A DNA stretch of 52,318 bases from Candidatus Babeliales bacterium (GCA_020049835.1 JAGVLK010000024.1:1-52318); one strand, 5' to 3'. Positions 8,601-17,763 are shown, counted from the stretch's first letter. Notes: generated from the sequence alone by a model not told the origin. Numbers and translations: made by a program.

Positions 8601-9869
8601 ATGAAACGCTTTATGTACATTCTTGTGTGTATTCTCTTTCTGAGCTTAAATACCATGCTTTCTGCTGCGACATGGCGTGTCTTATTATATGCTGATTCAA
8701 GTGACAATCTTAGTGATATGCTTATTAAAAATATTACCGAAGTAATTCAAGGTAGGCCAAATGATGAGGTTGAATTTTATATCCAACTGCATGCTTATTA
8801 TCAAACAGGACTGCGCTATCAGGTAACGCAGCAAGGCTTACAAGTTATTGAAGAAGTACAACTTACTGATGATAATAAACAAGATTTTATCAATGGACTA
8901 CAATGGGGGTTTGCCAATAGTACTGCTGATCACACTATGCTTATTATTGGTAGTCATGGATGGGGAATTTTAGATCCACGCTGGAATGAGCAAACAAATG
9001 AATGGCAAGTAAATGAAGGAGGCTCCAGCAATGTCTGCACGATAACTAAGTCTCGAAATCATATAGTTGCGGATCCTGAAGAGCACAAGTTTCATCGAGG
9101 ATTCCTCTTTACGATCAAACCACGCACGTATCTTTCTAATCAAAAATTATTCGAAGGACTCCGATATATTACTGATACCGTGCTTCATAAAAAACTGGAT
9201 GTGCTCGCCTTTGATACTTGCATGGGAGACATGCTTGAGATTGGCTATGGAGCTGCTTCTTTTGCGCATTATTTAGTTGGCAACCAATCATGTTCTTTAC
9301 CGGATGGTTTTCCGTATAAAGACATCGTAGATGCACTCAATGCACAACGAGCTCCGGGTGATCTAGTTAAAGCAATGGTGCGTGCATTCGATAACCGTTA
9401 TGCACAAGATGATACATCGGGCATTTATACTCATGGTGCTCTCGATCTGCAATATATAAATGACGTCTGTGATGCCTTAGATGGAATTGTCGCTCAATTA
9501 TTGACTATGCCGGAGCTAGCAACAAACATTATTAATGCATGCAATGATAGTCCACGATTTTGTCTCTGGCCTATGTACACTGATCCGGTTGCATGGGCTC
9601 ATTTGATTGAACGTGAGCTTGAAGATATGCCGCAATCTGATGCAATTACAAAATTAAAAAGTGCATTGCAAAGATTTTATGCAACTATTCCTTCTTTGGT
9701 GGTAGCGCGATGTGGAGGGTTTTCTACAGCTGGGCGCGCGCATGGCTTTGCAATTTATTTACCTGAAGATGCTATCGACGACTCATATTACACAACTGAT
9801 TTTGCACGAGATCATCTCTGGGTAAAACTTCTTGAGTATATGCGCTCTGTGCGGTTCTCGATATATTAG
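8601..9869 (+). CDS. Exported clostripain-like cysteine peptidase (family C11)
   Basis: The 422-residue protein has a signal peptide (MKRFMYILVCILFLSLNTMLSA) and a caspase-like fold of clan CD. The catalytic histidine is H119 in 'IIGSHGWG' and the cysteine is C207 in 'LAFDTCMGDMLEIGY', the dyad arrangement of clostripain (PF03415). The conserved 'LVGNQSCSLPDGFPY' segment after the cysteine matches the family's substrate-pocket strand. C11 peptidases cut after arginine or lysine and are usually secreted. A host-protein or surface-protein processing role is plausible but inferred. GGAG lies six bases before the ATG. A perfect hairpin follows directly after the stop codon. Confidence 0.88.
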   Translation: MKRFMYILVCILFLSLNTMLSAATWRVLLYADSSDNLSDMLIKNITEVIQGRPNDEVEFYIQLHAYYQTGLRYQVTQQGLQVIEEVQLTDDNKQDFINGLQWGFANSTADHTMLIIGSHGWGILDPRWNEQTNEWQVNEGGSSNVCTITKSRNHIVADPEEHKFHRGFLFTIKPRTYLSNQKLFEGLRYITDTVLHKKLDVLAFDTCMGDMLEIGYGAASFAHYLVGNQSCSLPDGFPYKDIVDALNAQRAPGDLVKAMVRAFDNRYAQDDTSGIYTHGALDLQYINDVCDALDGIVAQLLTMPELATNIINACNDSPRFCLWPMYTDPVAWAHLIERELEDMPQSDAITKLKSALQRFYATIPSLVVARCGGFSTAGRAHGFAIYLPEDAIDDSYYTTDFARDHLWVKLLEYMRSVRFSIY

Positions 9870-9899
9870 TGGCAATAGAGTTTGAAGACTCTATTGCCA
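9870..9899. terminator. Perfect 12-bp hairpin between convergent genes
   Basis: Arms 9870-9881 and 9888-9899 pair perfectly over 12 bases around a six-base loop. The hairpin begins one base after the protease stop codon and lies 25 bases before the stop of the convergent small exported protein, so it probably ends transcription in both directions. Confidence 0.7.
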
Positions 9900-9924
9900 T
9901 ACATTATTTACATCAAGATTTACT

Positions 9925-10305
9925 TTAGTAGCTTCTTGTTGATGCTTCGCCTCTTTCTAAATCAATAGTATTTTGTTCGCCGAGCACTTTGTGTATTTGA
10001 CTCTCTGACGGAACTGCAGGTACCGCTGGAAGACTTCCGTCTGGATATCCACCCATTGTCATTAAATATCCATAATAACCTGGATTGCGAGATTTAAGTT
10101 CTGCAGCATATTCGGGATCAGCCATAAGTTCTCTTTGTCTGCTTACAATCATTGCCTGTTGCGCCTTTTCACGTTCCCTTGCGAGTAAAAATTCTTTATG
10201 AGTATATGGAGGTATTAATCCGGCATATTTTGAATCTTGTGATGATGCGCCATATACCATTGGTACAGTTACTGCAAAAACAGCTAAAAATAATATCTTC
10301 TTCAT
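9925..10305 (-). CDS. Small exported protein of unknown function
   Basis: I do not recognise a family. The 126-residue protein has a clear signal peptide (MKKILFLAVFAVTVPMVYGASS) with likely cleavage near residue 20. The mature part is charged and helical (residues 35-70), then a Gly/Tyr-rich stretch 'NPGYYGYLMTMGGYPDG' and a proline-rich 'LPAVPAVPSES' segment. AAGGAA lies before the ATG. It has no cysteines and no membrane segment after the signal, so it should be released to the periplasm or outside. Confidence 0.7.
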   Translation of the reverse strand: MKKILFLAVFAVTVPMVYGASSQDSKYAGLIPPYTHKEFLLAREREKAQQAMIVSRQRELMADPEYAAELKSRNPGYYGYLMTMGGYPDGSLPAVPAVPSESQIHKVLGEQNTIDLERGEASTRSY

Positions 10306-10341
10306 AAAAGTTCCTTTTGTTAAAAATTATATATCTGATAT

Positions 10342-10416
10342 TGCTATTTATTTCAAAATAGCATATATCTACGCAAGAAATCAATGAAAATGTTTATTTT
10401 TGTCGATTTCTTGCGT
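10342..10416. promoter_or_regulatory. Two inverted repeats upstream of the small exported protein
   Basis: A perfect 12-bp inverted repeat (10371-10382 with 10405-10416, 22-base loop) and an 8-bp one (10342-10349 with 10356-10363) lie between the ogt-like gene and the small exported protein, both on the minus strand. Neither has a clear U-tract, so they may be an operator or the transcript end of the upstream operon. Confidence 0.4.
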
Positions 10417-10484
10417 TTGATAGCGAAATCGAGCTTTTAATAATGCAATTGATGAAAAACAAGTAATCTAATACTGGCCGATTA

Positions 10485-11009
10485 CTATCGCGCCGACATG
10501 CGTGACATTGCTTCATGCTCTATGAGCCACTTTTTACGCTCAACGCCAGCGCCATAACCACCAAGCTCGCCGCCATGACGGACAATGCGATGGCAGGGAA
10601 TAATGATAATGATATCATTGGTGCCGTTTGCGTTTGCAACCGCGCGATGTGCTGTTGGATGGCAGATCATATGTGCAAGATGCGTATAACTTGTGGTGAC
10701 ACCATAAGGAACGGTTCGTAATGCTTGCCACGTATTTATCTGAAATGATGTACCATAAGGTCTTATGGGTACGGTAAAATTCTGTAATGTGCCGGTAAAA
10801 TAGTGCTCCAGCTCATGCGCCAGTTGCGCGGTTACAGCATTTATGCCAGAGATAATTGATGCTTGGGTGCGCCGCTCTAAGCGTTGTATATGGTGCGTAA
10901 GCTTGGGCATATCGGTAAATTGCAAGAGATATAGATAGTGCATATCTGCAATGGCAATCATAGTGCCAAGTGGCGTAGCGATTTCTGTTTTGACGAGCGT
11001 GGTATGCAT
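10485..11009 (-). CDS. ogt: Methylated-DNA--protein-cysteine methyltransferase (Ogt type)
   Basis: This suicide repair protein takes O6-alkyl groups from guanine onto a cysteine. The acceptor motif is PCHR with Cys139 in 'IIIIIPCHRIVRHGGELGGYGAG'. The helix-turn-helix segment includes 'VPYGVTTSYTHLA' and the arginine finger lies in 'AHRAVANANG'. The length of 174 residues fits Ogt without an Ada-like N-terminal domain. It starts three bases after the stop of the ABC exporter gene, so the two share a transcript. A GGAA sequence lies seven bases before the ATG. Confidence 0.92.
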   Translation of the reverse strand: MHTTLVKTEIATPLGTMIAIADMHYLYLLQFTDMPKLTHHIQRLERRTQASIISGINAVTAQLAHELEHYFTGTLQNFTVPIRPYGTSFQINTWQALRTVPYGVTTSYTHLAHMICHPTAHRAVANANGTNDIIIIIPCHRIVRHGGELGGYGAGVERKKWLIEHEAMSRMSAR

Positions 11010-11012
11010 AGT

Positions 11013-12794
11013 TTATTCCAGTGTATCGGAACCGCTTAATAATCGGCGATAATAAACAGAATGCAATTTTAATTCTTCATGTGTATAGGGCTGTAAAAGA
11101 TGCGTTGTTGCAGCCAATGATACATCAATAAGTCCCGCAGCATGTTCCAATGTTTTTAAGCGATGTGCTATAACTAATGTAATGGCATCTGTTGCCAGTT
11201 CAGTAATCATTGCGGTAATAGCAACTTCACTGACTTCATCTAAGCTGCTGGTAGGCTCATCGATAAGCACAACTGCCGGACGATAAAACTTTGCACGCAG
11301 ATACAAGGCTGCAAAATTTAAGCGTTGTCGTTGTCCGCCGGAGATATTCACCGCGCCTTCTCCTAAAAGGGTATCAAGGCCATCAAGTGCATCGAAAATC
11401 GGTTTTAATCCAATGCGTGCAAGCAGATCATTAAGATAAGCATCGGTGTAGCTATGTTGTTCAGGCAATCCAAATAATAAGTTATATCGCACCGTGCCTT
11501 TCATGCTGGTTGCAGTTTGCCCTTGCAATGCAATAAGCTGTCTGCGTGTTGCATCACCAACTGCATAAATATCGATACCATTAATATAGATAGTGCCGGA
11601 AGCAGGCTTAAGTTGTCCGCCAAGAATGCTGAGCAATGTAGTTTTGCCTATTCCCGACGGGCCGATAAGCCCGTATAATTTATTGTGCTGATTTGATGTG
11701 CATTGCAAGTCGAGTGTGAGATGGTCAAATACTGGCGCGCCATCATAGCGGAAGGTTATTGCATTTGCTTGAATACTCAAATCGTGTGTTTTGTCGATCG
11801 TTTGCGGTTGATGATTGGTAACGGGCACTGTCTGCTTGCCAAACTGCGGCATAAACGCAAACAGGTCTTTGATTGCAGTCATCCCGCGCATAAACCGGCG
11901 CAATGGTTGTAGAATTTTAATAAGTTGAAATGTACAATTGATATAGGCTAAAATAATGCTGATTGCTTGCGGTAGTGTAATGAGTTGATGCTGTATCAGA
12001 TGCATAAAAAAACCGGTGATCATGAGTATAGATAGACCATAAAGTGTGTTTAATATGCGCGAAACCTGCGCGTAAGCTTTCCACAGCTGTTTTTCTGTTG
12101 ATGTGTTTTGTGCAACATAGCCATCCAATCTTGCCTGTGCATAGTCGGTTGCAAAAGTAGCGCGAATGAGCGTTGTTTGAGCAAGATTTTCAAACGCTAT
12201 ACTTTTAAAGGCGTCATCGCTAGCAATAAATGCATTTTCCCATCGCGAACATGCATAATATACAAAATAGTATGCGTAACCGACCATACTTGCCAAACAG
12301 ATGCATATTGCCAGCGTAAGCCAGATCGAATAACTGCAGAGAATTATCAACATGGTGCTGATGCTTATACCCAATGGAACAAATGAATAGGTTATATGAT
12401 CTAGTGCCTCTTCATAACCGCGCGCAGCACGTTCTATTTTTGCTACAATTGCGCCGCTTACGCGTTTGGTATGGTATATGGGATCGACGTTGAGTAAATA
12501 GCGATATGCGTTATCAAACACGCTATGGATTGCCTGGAGCTGAAAGCGTGCATTTAAATCATGAAACAAAAATAAATTAATAAGAAAGACAATCCACAAT
12601 CCACAAAAGCCGGCAAACCAATACCAGCTATGATGTTCTAAAAGTATCGTGACCATAAAGGGAGTAAACACCCAGAAAATATCACGCAGTACGGCACTTA
12701 TGCTTACTCCTAAAGCAAGCCATATTTGATCAGTAATAACTGTCCACCAGGGGCGTGAAAAATCGATGGGTAATATGCGTATGTTTTTAGGCAT
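11013..12794 (-). CDS. ABC exporter, fused permease and ATPase
   Basis: The 593-residue half-transporter has an N-terminal transmembrane domain of about six helices (residues 25-310) and a C-terminal nucleotide-binding domain. Motifs in the latter are Walker A GPSGIGKTT (about 380), signature NISGGQRQRL, Walker B VVLIDEPTSSLDE and the switch histidine in 'VIAHRL'. This is the MsbA/multidrug exporter layout, working as a homodimer in the inner membrane. The substrate could be a lipid, peptide or drug and is not shown by the sequence. The gene heads a two-gene operon with the ogt-like gene. Confidence 0.9.
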   Translation of the reverse strand: MPKNIRILPIDFSRPWWTVITDQIWLALGVSISAVLRDIFWVFTPFMVTILLEHHSWYWFAGFCGLWIVFLINLFLFHDLNARFQLQAIHSVFDNAYRYLLNVDPIYHTKRVSGAIVAKIERAARGYEEALDHITYSFVPLGISISTMLIILCSYSIWLTLAICICLASMVGYAYYFVYYACSRWENAFIASDDAFKSIAFENLAQTTLIRATFATDYAQARLDGYVAQNTSTEKQLWKAYAQVSRILNTLYGLSILMITGFFMHLIQHQLITLPQAISIILAYINCTFQLIKILQPLRRFMRGMTAIKDLFAFMPQFGKQTVPVTNHQPQTIDKTHDLSIQANAITFRYDGAPVFDHLTLDLQCTSNQHNKLYGLIGPSGIGKTTLLSILGGQLKPASGTIYINGIDIYAVGDATRRQLIALQGQTATSMKGTVRYNLLFGLPEQHSYTDAYLNDLLARIGLKPIFDALDGLDTLLGEGAVNISGGQRQRLNFAALYLRAKFYRPAVVLIDEPTSSLDEVSEVAITAMITELATDAITLVIAHRLKTLEHAAGLIDVSLAATTHLLQPYTHEELKLHSVYYRRLLSGSDTLE

Positions 12795-12938
12795 GGCAAA
12801 CCTATAAGAAAAATGGCTTTTTGATACAATATGTAAAGTATACTATATTGAATCTTGATAGCAACATAAGCATACGAATTTAAAGCATGGTTGGTAATCG
12901 CTCTTGATTTTAGCAAGGTTGCGGTGTAGGCTCATTTC

Positions 12939-13030
12939 TTGTTATCCCCGCAGGCAGCCTGCCTCCATCCTGTCCGATCGAGGCCTTGGAGAAGTCGGAA
13001 GCCGAAGGCGACGGCTGGGAGGATGACAAA
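12939..13030. repeat. GC-rich repeat-like insert
   Basis: This roughly 90-base block is much richer in GC than its surroundings. It begins with ttgttatcc and ends with ggatgacaa, near-perfect terminal inverted repeats (8 of 9). Its complement opens with tttgtcatcctc, the same bases that open the single repeat copy at 41434. An internal run 'gaagtcggaagccgaaggcg' is self-similar. It looks like a longer member of the same dispersed repeat group. An open frame across it on the minus strand is not a gene. Confidence 0.5.
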
Positions 13031-13079
13031 ATGAAGACAGCAATAATTTGTAAAATTTGTGTTACCCAAGGAGAACTTT

Positions 13080-13850
13080 ATGAAGCGTTTACAACAGATA
13101 ATTACGGCATTTCTTAGCATACAGTTATGTATGCATGCTCGCGTAGGAGAAAAAACAATGAAACCGGACCAGCCAACAAAACATATCATTGCAATCGGTG
13201 GTAGAGCATTGGTTGCGCCGTATACTATAGAACGTTATCTTGTAGAGCTATCGGGTAAAAAATATCCAAAAGTTGCTTTGCTAGCGCAGGCAACGGGAGA
13301 AAGCACCGATTATAAACTGCGCTTTTTTACCGCTTTTAGTGCAGTAGGGGCCAAACCATATAATGTATCGCTATTGGGCATGGTAGATCCATTAGAAATT
13401 GCCAAAGCATTGTTAGAAGCTGATATTATTTTTGTTGGCGGTGGTAATACCAAAAGTATGTTAGCATTATGGCGCGAATGGGGCGTTGATGAACTATTGC
13501 AACAAGCGTATGATAACGGTACTATTTTGGCTGGCGTAAGTGCTGGCGCAATTTGCTGGTTCCAACAAGGAATCACCGATTCAAAGATTCCATTAAGCAC
13601 ATTGCCGTGCCTTGGTATTTTAGAAGGTGCGTGTTGTCCGCATTACGATTCAGAACAGGAGCGTAGACCATTTTATACGCAAGCAGCGATGACCGGTGAA
13701 GCATTACCGGGTATAGCATTGGATGATCATACTGCCGGTCATTATATTGATGGTATACTTGCACATGTACTCACATGGGTCCCCGGGCAGAAGGTGCATA
13801 AAGTTACGGCAGAAGGGAATGCAGCATTTGATGTTGAGTTGTTGCAATAA
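13080..13850 (+). CDS. Peptidase E-like (family S51) protein with possible dual start
   Basis: This paralogue of the protein at 3596-4288 shares 'VGGGNTKSMLALWR' and 'GVSAGAICWFQQGITDS', with nucleophile Ser154, and 'CCPHYDSE'. Two start codons are each preceded by a strong ribosome binding site. ATG 13080 (AAGGAG, six-base spacer) gives 256 residues beginning with a signal-like stretch 'LQQIITAFLSIQLCMHA'. ATG 13158 (AGGAG, eight-base spacer) removes that stretch and gives a cytoplasmic protein aligned with the paralogue. The gene could therefore make an exported and a cytoplasmic form, or the first start may be a recent extension. S51 enzymes cleave Asp dipeptides or cyanophycin-like substrates; the substrate here is unknown. 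Confidence 0.85.
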   Translation: MKRLQQIITAFLSIQLCMHARVGEKTMKPDQPTKHIIAIGGRALVAPYTIERYLVELSGKKYPKVALLAQATGESTDYKLRFFTAFSAVGAKPYNVSLLGMVDPLEIAKALLEADIIFVGGGNTKSMLALWREWGVDELLQQAYDNGTILAGVSAGAICWFQQGITDSKIPLSTLPCLGILEGACCPHYDSEQERRPFYTQAAMTGEALPGIALDDHTAGHYIDGILAHVLTWVPGQKVHKVTAEGNAAFDVELLQ

Positions 13851-13870
13851 TCTCGATTTAATGCTCAGGC

Positions 13871-14686
13871 TTAAGATTCTTGGTGAATAAATTTTTTTAT
13901 CTGTAGAGCAAGTACTGCTGGTGATGCATGACTGCTGTTAATAATAAGATCATAAGGGTGGCGCGCGACAAGTTTAACTTGTGTCTGTGTGTCAAGCTTG
14001 AATGTAGCAATAAATGCACGTTCAAACTCACGCAAGCGTTGTACGTAAGACTCAGAAATGCCAGCTGCAACAAGCTGCTGTATGGCGATGTGGAGCGTTT
14101 GTCGCAGACTATCGCGAGAAAACATATCCACAATTGGTTCATCTTCATCTTCTTGAAGCTTATATATTGCTGAAAACGGCTCAAATAGTTGAAATGCACA
14201 ACGTTGTTCATCTGGAATGCCTGAACTATTACGAATTTTTATGCGTTCAAGAACAACATCAACCGGGCAGTATACAAGAACTTTGGTACAGTTGAACTCT
14301 TGAAAACAGGCGTCAAAATTTATATATTCACGATCGTATTCAAGGACTGTGTCCAGAATTACGTTCTTGCCCTGACGCAACACGTCTTGCATGATGTAAT
14401 AATAACTGCGTATACCGGTAAAGAGATGCTCACGTACTTCGATATCAAAATTCGAGCGTGCAGTTTCTTTGTTAACATAGTCTCTAAGATATTGCCACGG
14501 ATGGACTTGCATATCGCTATGCCAGCCACGTTCAGTTGCCATTTGTACAGTTGTGGTAGTAAACCAGTCATCAACTTTGAAAGCGACATAATCGGGATGC
14601 AGCTTTTTGAATTCGTTCAAAATGGTGGATTTGCCTGAAGATGATGTGCCATTGAGGAGAATAAGATGTCCGTAAGTACTAATCAT
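13871..14686 (-). CDS. P-loop kinase, chloramphenicol phosphotransferase-like
   Basis: The 271-residue protein has a Walker A motif GTSSSGKST (13-21) and the acidic 'FKVDDWF' segment near 36 that is typical of the CPT/zeta-toxin-like kinase group. A second conserved region 'GKNVILDTVLEYD' follows at about 125-140. Such kinases phosphorylate small molecules such as chloramphenicol or UDP-sugars; nothing shows the substrate. After about residue 190 there is an extra helical C-terminal extension. It is the last gene of a three-gene minus-strand cluster with the HIT-like fragment and the AAA/PD-(D/E)XK protein. Confidence 0.75.
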   Translation of the reverse strand: MISTYGHLILLNGTSSSGKSTILNEFKKLHPDYVAFKVDDWFTTTTVQMATERGWHSDMQVHPWQYLRDYVNKETARSNFDIEVREHLFTGIRSYYYIMQDVLRQGKNVILDTVLEYDREYINFDACFQEFNCTKVLVYCPVDVVLERIKIRNSSGIPDEQRCAFQLFEPFSAIYKLQEDEDEPIVDMFSRDSLRQTLHIAIQQLVAAGISESYVQRLREFERAFIATFKLDTQTQVKLVARHPYDLIINSSHASPAVLALQIKKFIHQES

Positions 14687-14712
14687 TGGTTAGGTTTTCC
14701 GTAAATCTTTCT

Positions 14713-14877
14713 TTAAAGTTCCGCTTTGATTGCATCTCTAATAGCATATTCTGCCCCTTTGTACATGGCGAATGTGCGGCCAAGGTAGCATTGATTTTCG
14801 TGCAAATACAAATCCCAGTGCGTGTAGGATTTTATTTTGAGTTGTTCATAATCGATTGGTTGGGCTGTGGTAGACAT
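14713..14877 (-). CDS. Small HIT-like N-terminal fragment
   Basis: This 54-residue frame starts two bases after the stop of the AAA/PD-(D/E)XK gene, with AGGAAG upstream of its ATG, so it is probably translated by coupling. The segment 'HWDLYLHENQCYLGRTFAMYKG' resembles the first strands of HIT-family nucleotide hydrolases, where a 'W.lyL...Q.YLGR' pattern precedes the HxHxH site. The histidine triad itself is missing. It is either the remnant of a HIT gene or a small free-standing protein. The similarity is from memory of the family and not from a search. Confidence 0.5.
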   Translation of the reverse strand: MSTTAQPIDYEQLKIKSYTHWDLYLHENQCYLGRTFAMYKGAEYAIRDAIKAEL

Positions 14878-14879
14878 GA

Positions 14880-16454
14880 TTAGCTTCCTAATGCGTGGTA
14901 GGCATACTGTATATCAAAATGCTTATCGGTACGATTGAATGACAATCCAAGTAAAATAATACGATTAAAATCTTTGATGAATGGCTCATAATAGCGCATA
15001 GCTTCGATTTGCTTGAGTGCATGTTCAGGAGAATCGTTGAACTTAATTTCAATCACATATAAAAGTTTTTGTAAAGCTATGATGAGATCAATTCTGCCAT
15101 GACTAATTGCTTGCTCAGATACTATCTTCATCCCATATGCATTACATACCATATGCAAAAGTGCATGATAGAACTTTTCTTCTTTTACATGCAACTGATA
15201 AGGAATATGCATAAACAAGCGCTTTAAGAGTAGTACGGCTTGTCCAATATCTTCATGCCTCAAAGCTTGTTCTAAATCTGAGGATACTTTTTCGACCGTG
15301 GCGACTTCTATATCGGCAAAAACGGCAACAAGGTATTTTTGCATAGATTGTTGAACTTCAATATTAGGATAGGTGAGTTGGTAAAGATGACTGGTTGGAT
15401 CATATGCATTAATCGTGAGGTAGCCTGATTGGAACATTAATGCGGGCAGCGGTGTTGCACCAATATCAAACGACTCCAATAAATCTTCACTGGCTCGAAA
15501 TGTTTCAGGATCAAAGATACGATATTCCTGTACGCGAAACTCTTTGGAAAGCTCTGAAACCAAAAACTTTGGCGTTCCTGTCCGAAACCAAAAATTTTTG
15601 AGCTGCCGGCTATGTAATGCGTGCATGAACGAAAACGGATTGTATACTTTTAGTGTATCTACGCCAAACGAGTATCCGTTATACCATTTTTTTATTTCTG
15701 CATACAGGGTATCTTGTGCAAGATCATGCTCGCTGGCCCACTGCTTAACATAGTCACTAAAGTAATGATGTACTTCATCTTGTGTGTAGCCGCATATTTC
15801 AGCATAAAGCGTATCGAGTGTTATGACTCGCAAATTATTAATACCTGAAAACAAGCCGGCTTTAGTAAATGAACTAACAGCGGTAATAAGTGCAAAATTA
15901 ACGTAAGCATCAAGCCCTTTTATGGTGGCAAAAAATCGATGCATAGCCTCACGAATTGCCTCTGCGCGCAGAGCATCATGCATAGCATGTAGAAGTGGAC
16001 TATCATATTCATCTATCAAAATTGCTACGGCACCAAATCGCTTATATAGAGCAGCTACCAAATCTTTTAAAGCTAACTCCGGCTTATGCGCATTAAGAAT
16101 AATAGTAAAATCATAATTCTCAGCAATCTTTTGCAATGCGTGGCTCAAGCCCTCATTAAAAGATTGCACGTCACTAATGCCCATGCTAGACATATCAAGA
16201 ACAATAACCCCATGCTGCTTCCAAGTGAAATCGGAATTTTCTATCCATAATCCTTTAAATAAATACTTGTTACCTTCAAGCAATTCTTTAAGCATTGAAA
16301 CGAACAATGATTTGCCAAAACGACGTGGTCGCGATAAAAAGTAGCGTCGTCCTTGTGTAATAAGATTATAAGCCTGCCGTGTTTTATCTACATACAAATA
16401 ATCTTCTTTGCGCAATACACTAAATGTACTTATATCCAAAGGGAGCTTTAGCAT
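14880..16454 (-). CDS. AAA-ATPase/PD-(D/E)XK nuclease fusion (DUF1703 family)
   Basis: The 524-residue protein matches the AAA-ATPase-like (PF09820) plus PD-(D/E)XK (DUF1703, PF08011) arrangement. The N-terminus has 'YVDKTRQAYNLI' and the P-loop-like 'SRPRRFGKSL' (about 42-51). Walker B is 'VAILIDEYDSPLL', followed by 'SGINNLR' and 'WYNGYSFG', all hallmarks of the family. The C-terminal nuclease core shows 'HGRIDLII' and 'YVIEIKF', giving D and E-x-K. Proteins of this family often occur in many copies in genomes of intracellular bacteria, and their function is not settled. A second copy, interrupted by a frameshift, lies at 23803-25358. Confidence 0.88.
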   Translation of the reverse strand: MLKLPLDISTFSVLRKEDYLYVDKTRQAYNLITQGRRYFLSRPRRFGKSLFVSMLKELLEGNKYLFKGLWIENSDFTWKQHGVIVLDMSSMGISDVQSFNEGLSHALQKIAENYDFTIILNAHKPELALKDLVAALYKRFGAVAILIDEYDSPLLHAMHDALRAEAIREAMHRFFATIKGLDAYVNFALITAVSSFTKAGLFSGINNLRVITLDTLYAEICGYTQDEVHHYFSDYVKQWASEHDLAQDTLYAEIKKWYNGYSFGVDTLKVYNPFSFMHALHSRQLKNFWFRTGTPKFLVSELSKEFRVQEYRIFDPETFRASEDLLESFDIGATPLPALMFQSGYLTINAYDPTSHLYQLTYPNIEVQQSMQKYLVAVFADIEVATVEKVSSDLEQALRHEDIGQAVLLLKRLFMHIPYQLHVKEEKFYHALLHMVCNAYGMKIVSEQAISHGRIDLIIALQKLLYVIEIKFNDSPEHALKQIEAMRYYEPFIKDFNRIILLGLSFNRTDKHFDIQYAYHALGS

Positions 16455-16565
16455 GGATTAAATCCTATCAATATCCACATCAACAAATTTATGATATCTC
16501 AACCATACCGTATCTGATTCTAAGAACTCAAGGTTGAGGAGCGCGTGTATAAGGAATAACGATTG

Positions 16566-17606
16566 CTACAAATAATATTCTGTATTCTTATATTCTTCAT
16601 CGATCATCAAGCAACATTTTTTGTATTTTTTTCCACTTCCACAGTAGCACTTTTGGTTGCGTCCAATTTTCGTCACGGCAATTGGTTCGTCATCATAGAA
16701 GAATTTATTCTTATAACGACAAATGTCGCCACAAAGTGAATGATCATCGCCATCATTGGTTTCTTCTTCATTATCATCGTCATCATTTTCTTCTTCTGCC
16801 TTTGGAGTTCGATATAACCATGCGACTTCTTTAATTATCCCTTCAGGAGTAGAGGGAAAATGAAAACTACGTGCTTTTTTTATCTCTTCTTCACAAGCTG
16901 CGCGGCTTTTCATGAAATACTCATTGGCGCCTTCTTCTGAAATACAAAAGGGATCTGCCAGACCTTTTTTATATAAAGATGGAATTTGTTCTCGAGCGGC
17001 ATGTATTTGTAACTTACAGACTTCGACTATCAAAGATCCTGTAAGATAACCGTCCTGTTTAACTAAAGGAGAGCGTATTAGTGTTAACAAGTAATCTTCG
17101 ATTGTTTCTCGCTCAACAAGCTTATGTACGGCGAGCCATCCGGGGATTTCTAAAGCTTGGGTTCGGGAATACAGACATGCTTCTTTATGCTCAATTACCT
17201 TCCGGATTTGCGAAAAATCACCGTTATAGGTTGCAGCAAGAAAGCTGGTAAAGTATTCTAAATGAACATCGCCTAATAACCATTCGGCTTGGTCTTCGTC
17301 CCATAGTGCCATTTTGATAAAGTATTCAAATGCCTTAGTCTCTTTGAACGCAGCCAGAAGAATCATGGCTACCAGAAAATCTTTTTCTTCATCACCCACC
17401 AAGGCCGGGTCATCAGCCACCACTTGGATGATCTCTAGCAAAATAGGCGTGATCTCATCTTTGCGTTCAAATGCTTTATATATCGCTTGTTCGGGAACGG
17501 GATATGCTTGATTGAAAGACTGTACTATATTCCTCAATTCAATATCCGTTATCCAATCGTGTTCAGCGGACGGTATTTCTAAAAATTCTTTGTTTTGTAA
17601 TTCCAT
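16566..17606 (-). CDS. DUF1186 protein with C-terminal SEC-C zinc motif
   Basis: The 346-residue protein has a helical N-terminal region resembling DUF1186 (HEAT-like, about 20-260), then an acidic linker of Asp/Glu/Asn residues (about 275-295). It ends in a SEC-C zinc-binding motif 'GRNQKCYCGSGKKYKKCC' (about 317-334). SEC-C motifs, first known from the end of SecA, bind zinc and often mediate contact with ribosomes or SecB. The function of DUF1186 proteins is not known. It is cytoplasmic by prediction. A sigma-70-like promoter lies in the divergent region upstream, but pointing the other way. Confidence 0.82.
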   Translation of the reverse strand: MELQNKEFLEIPSAEHDWITDIELRNIVQSFNQAYPVPEQAIYKAFERKDEITPILLEIIQVVADDPALVGDEEKDFLVAMILLAAFKETKAFEYFIKMALWDEDQAEWLLGDVHLEYFTSFLAATYNGDFSQIRKVIEHKEACLYSRTQALEIPGWLAVHKLVERETIEDYLLTLIRSPLVKQDGYLTGSLIVEVCKLQIHAAREQIPSLYKKGLADPFCISEEGANEYFMKSRAACEEEIKKARSFHFPSTPEGIIKEVAWLYRTPKAEEENDDDDNEEETNDGDDHSLCGDICRYKNKFFYDDEPIAVTKIGRNQKCYCGSGKKYKKCCLMIDEEYKNTEYYL

Positions 17607-17763
17607 ACGGGACTTCTTTGTATTTTTGAGAGGCTATTCAAGACGATGCTATCCTGAGTGATGGGTACATATGATAGAGCATTAATATTCAAGGGTATAG
17701 TGTAGTATAGTGCGCTTGCCTGTCAAGAACTGCTGATATATCCAAGCTTATATTGCGAGCCAT

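Noticed and set aside
12932-13189. Minus-strand open frame of 85 codons
   Set aside because: It crosses the GC-rich repeat-like block and the start of the S51 gene and shows no binding site or family motif.
14014-14638. Open frames on the plus strand opposite the CPT-like kinase gene
   Set aside because: They lie wholly inside a gene with clear motifs on the other strand and have no recognisable protein features.
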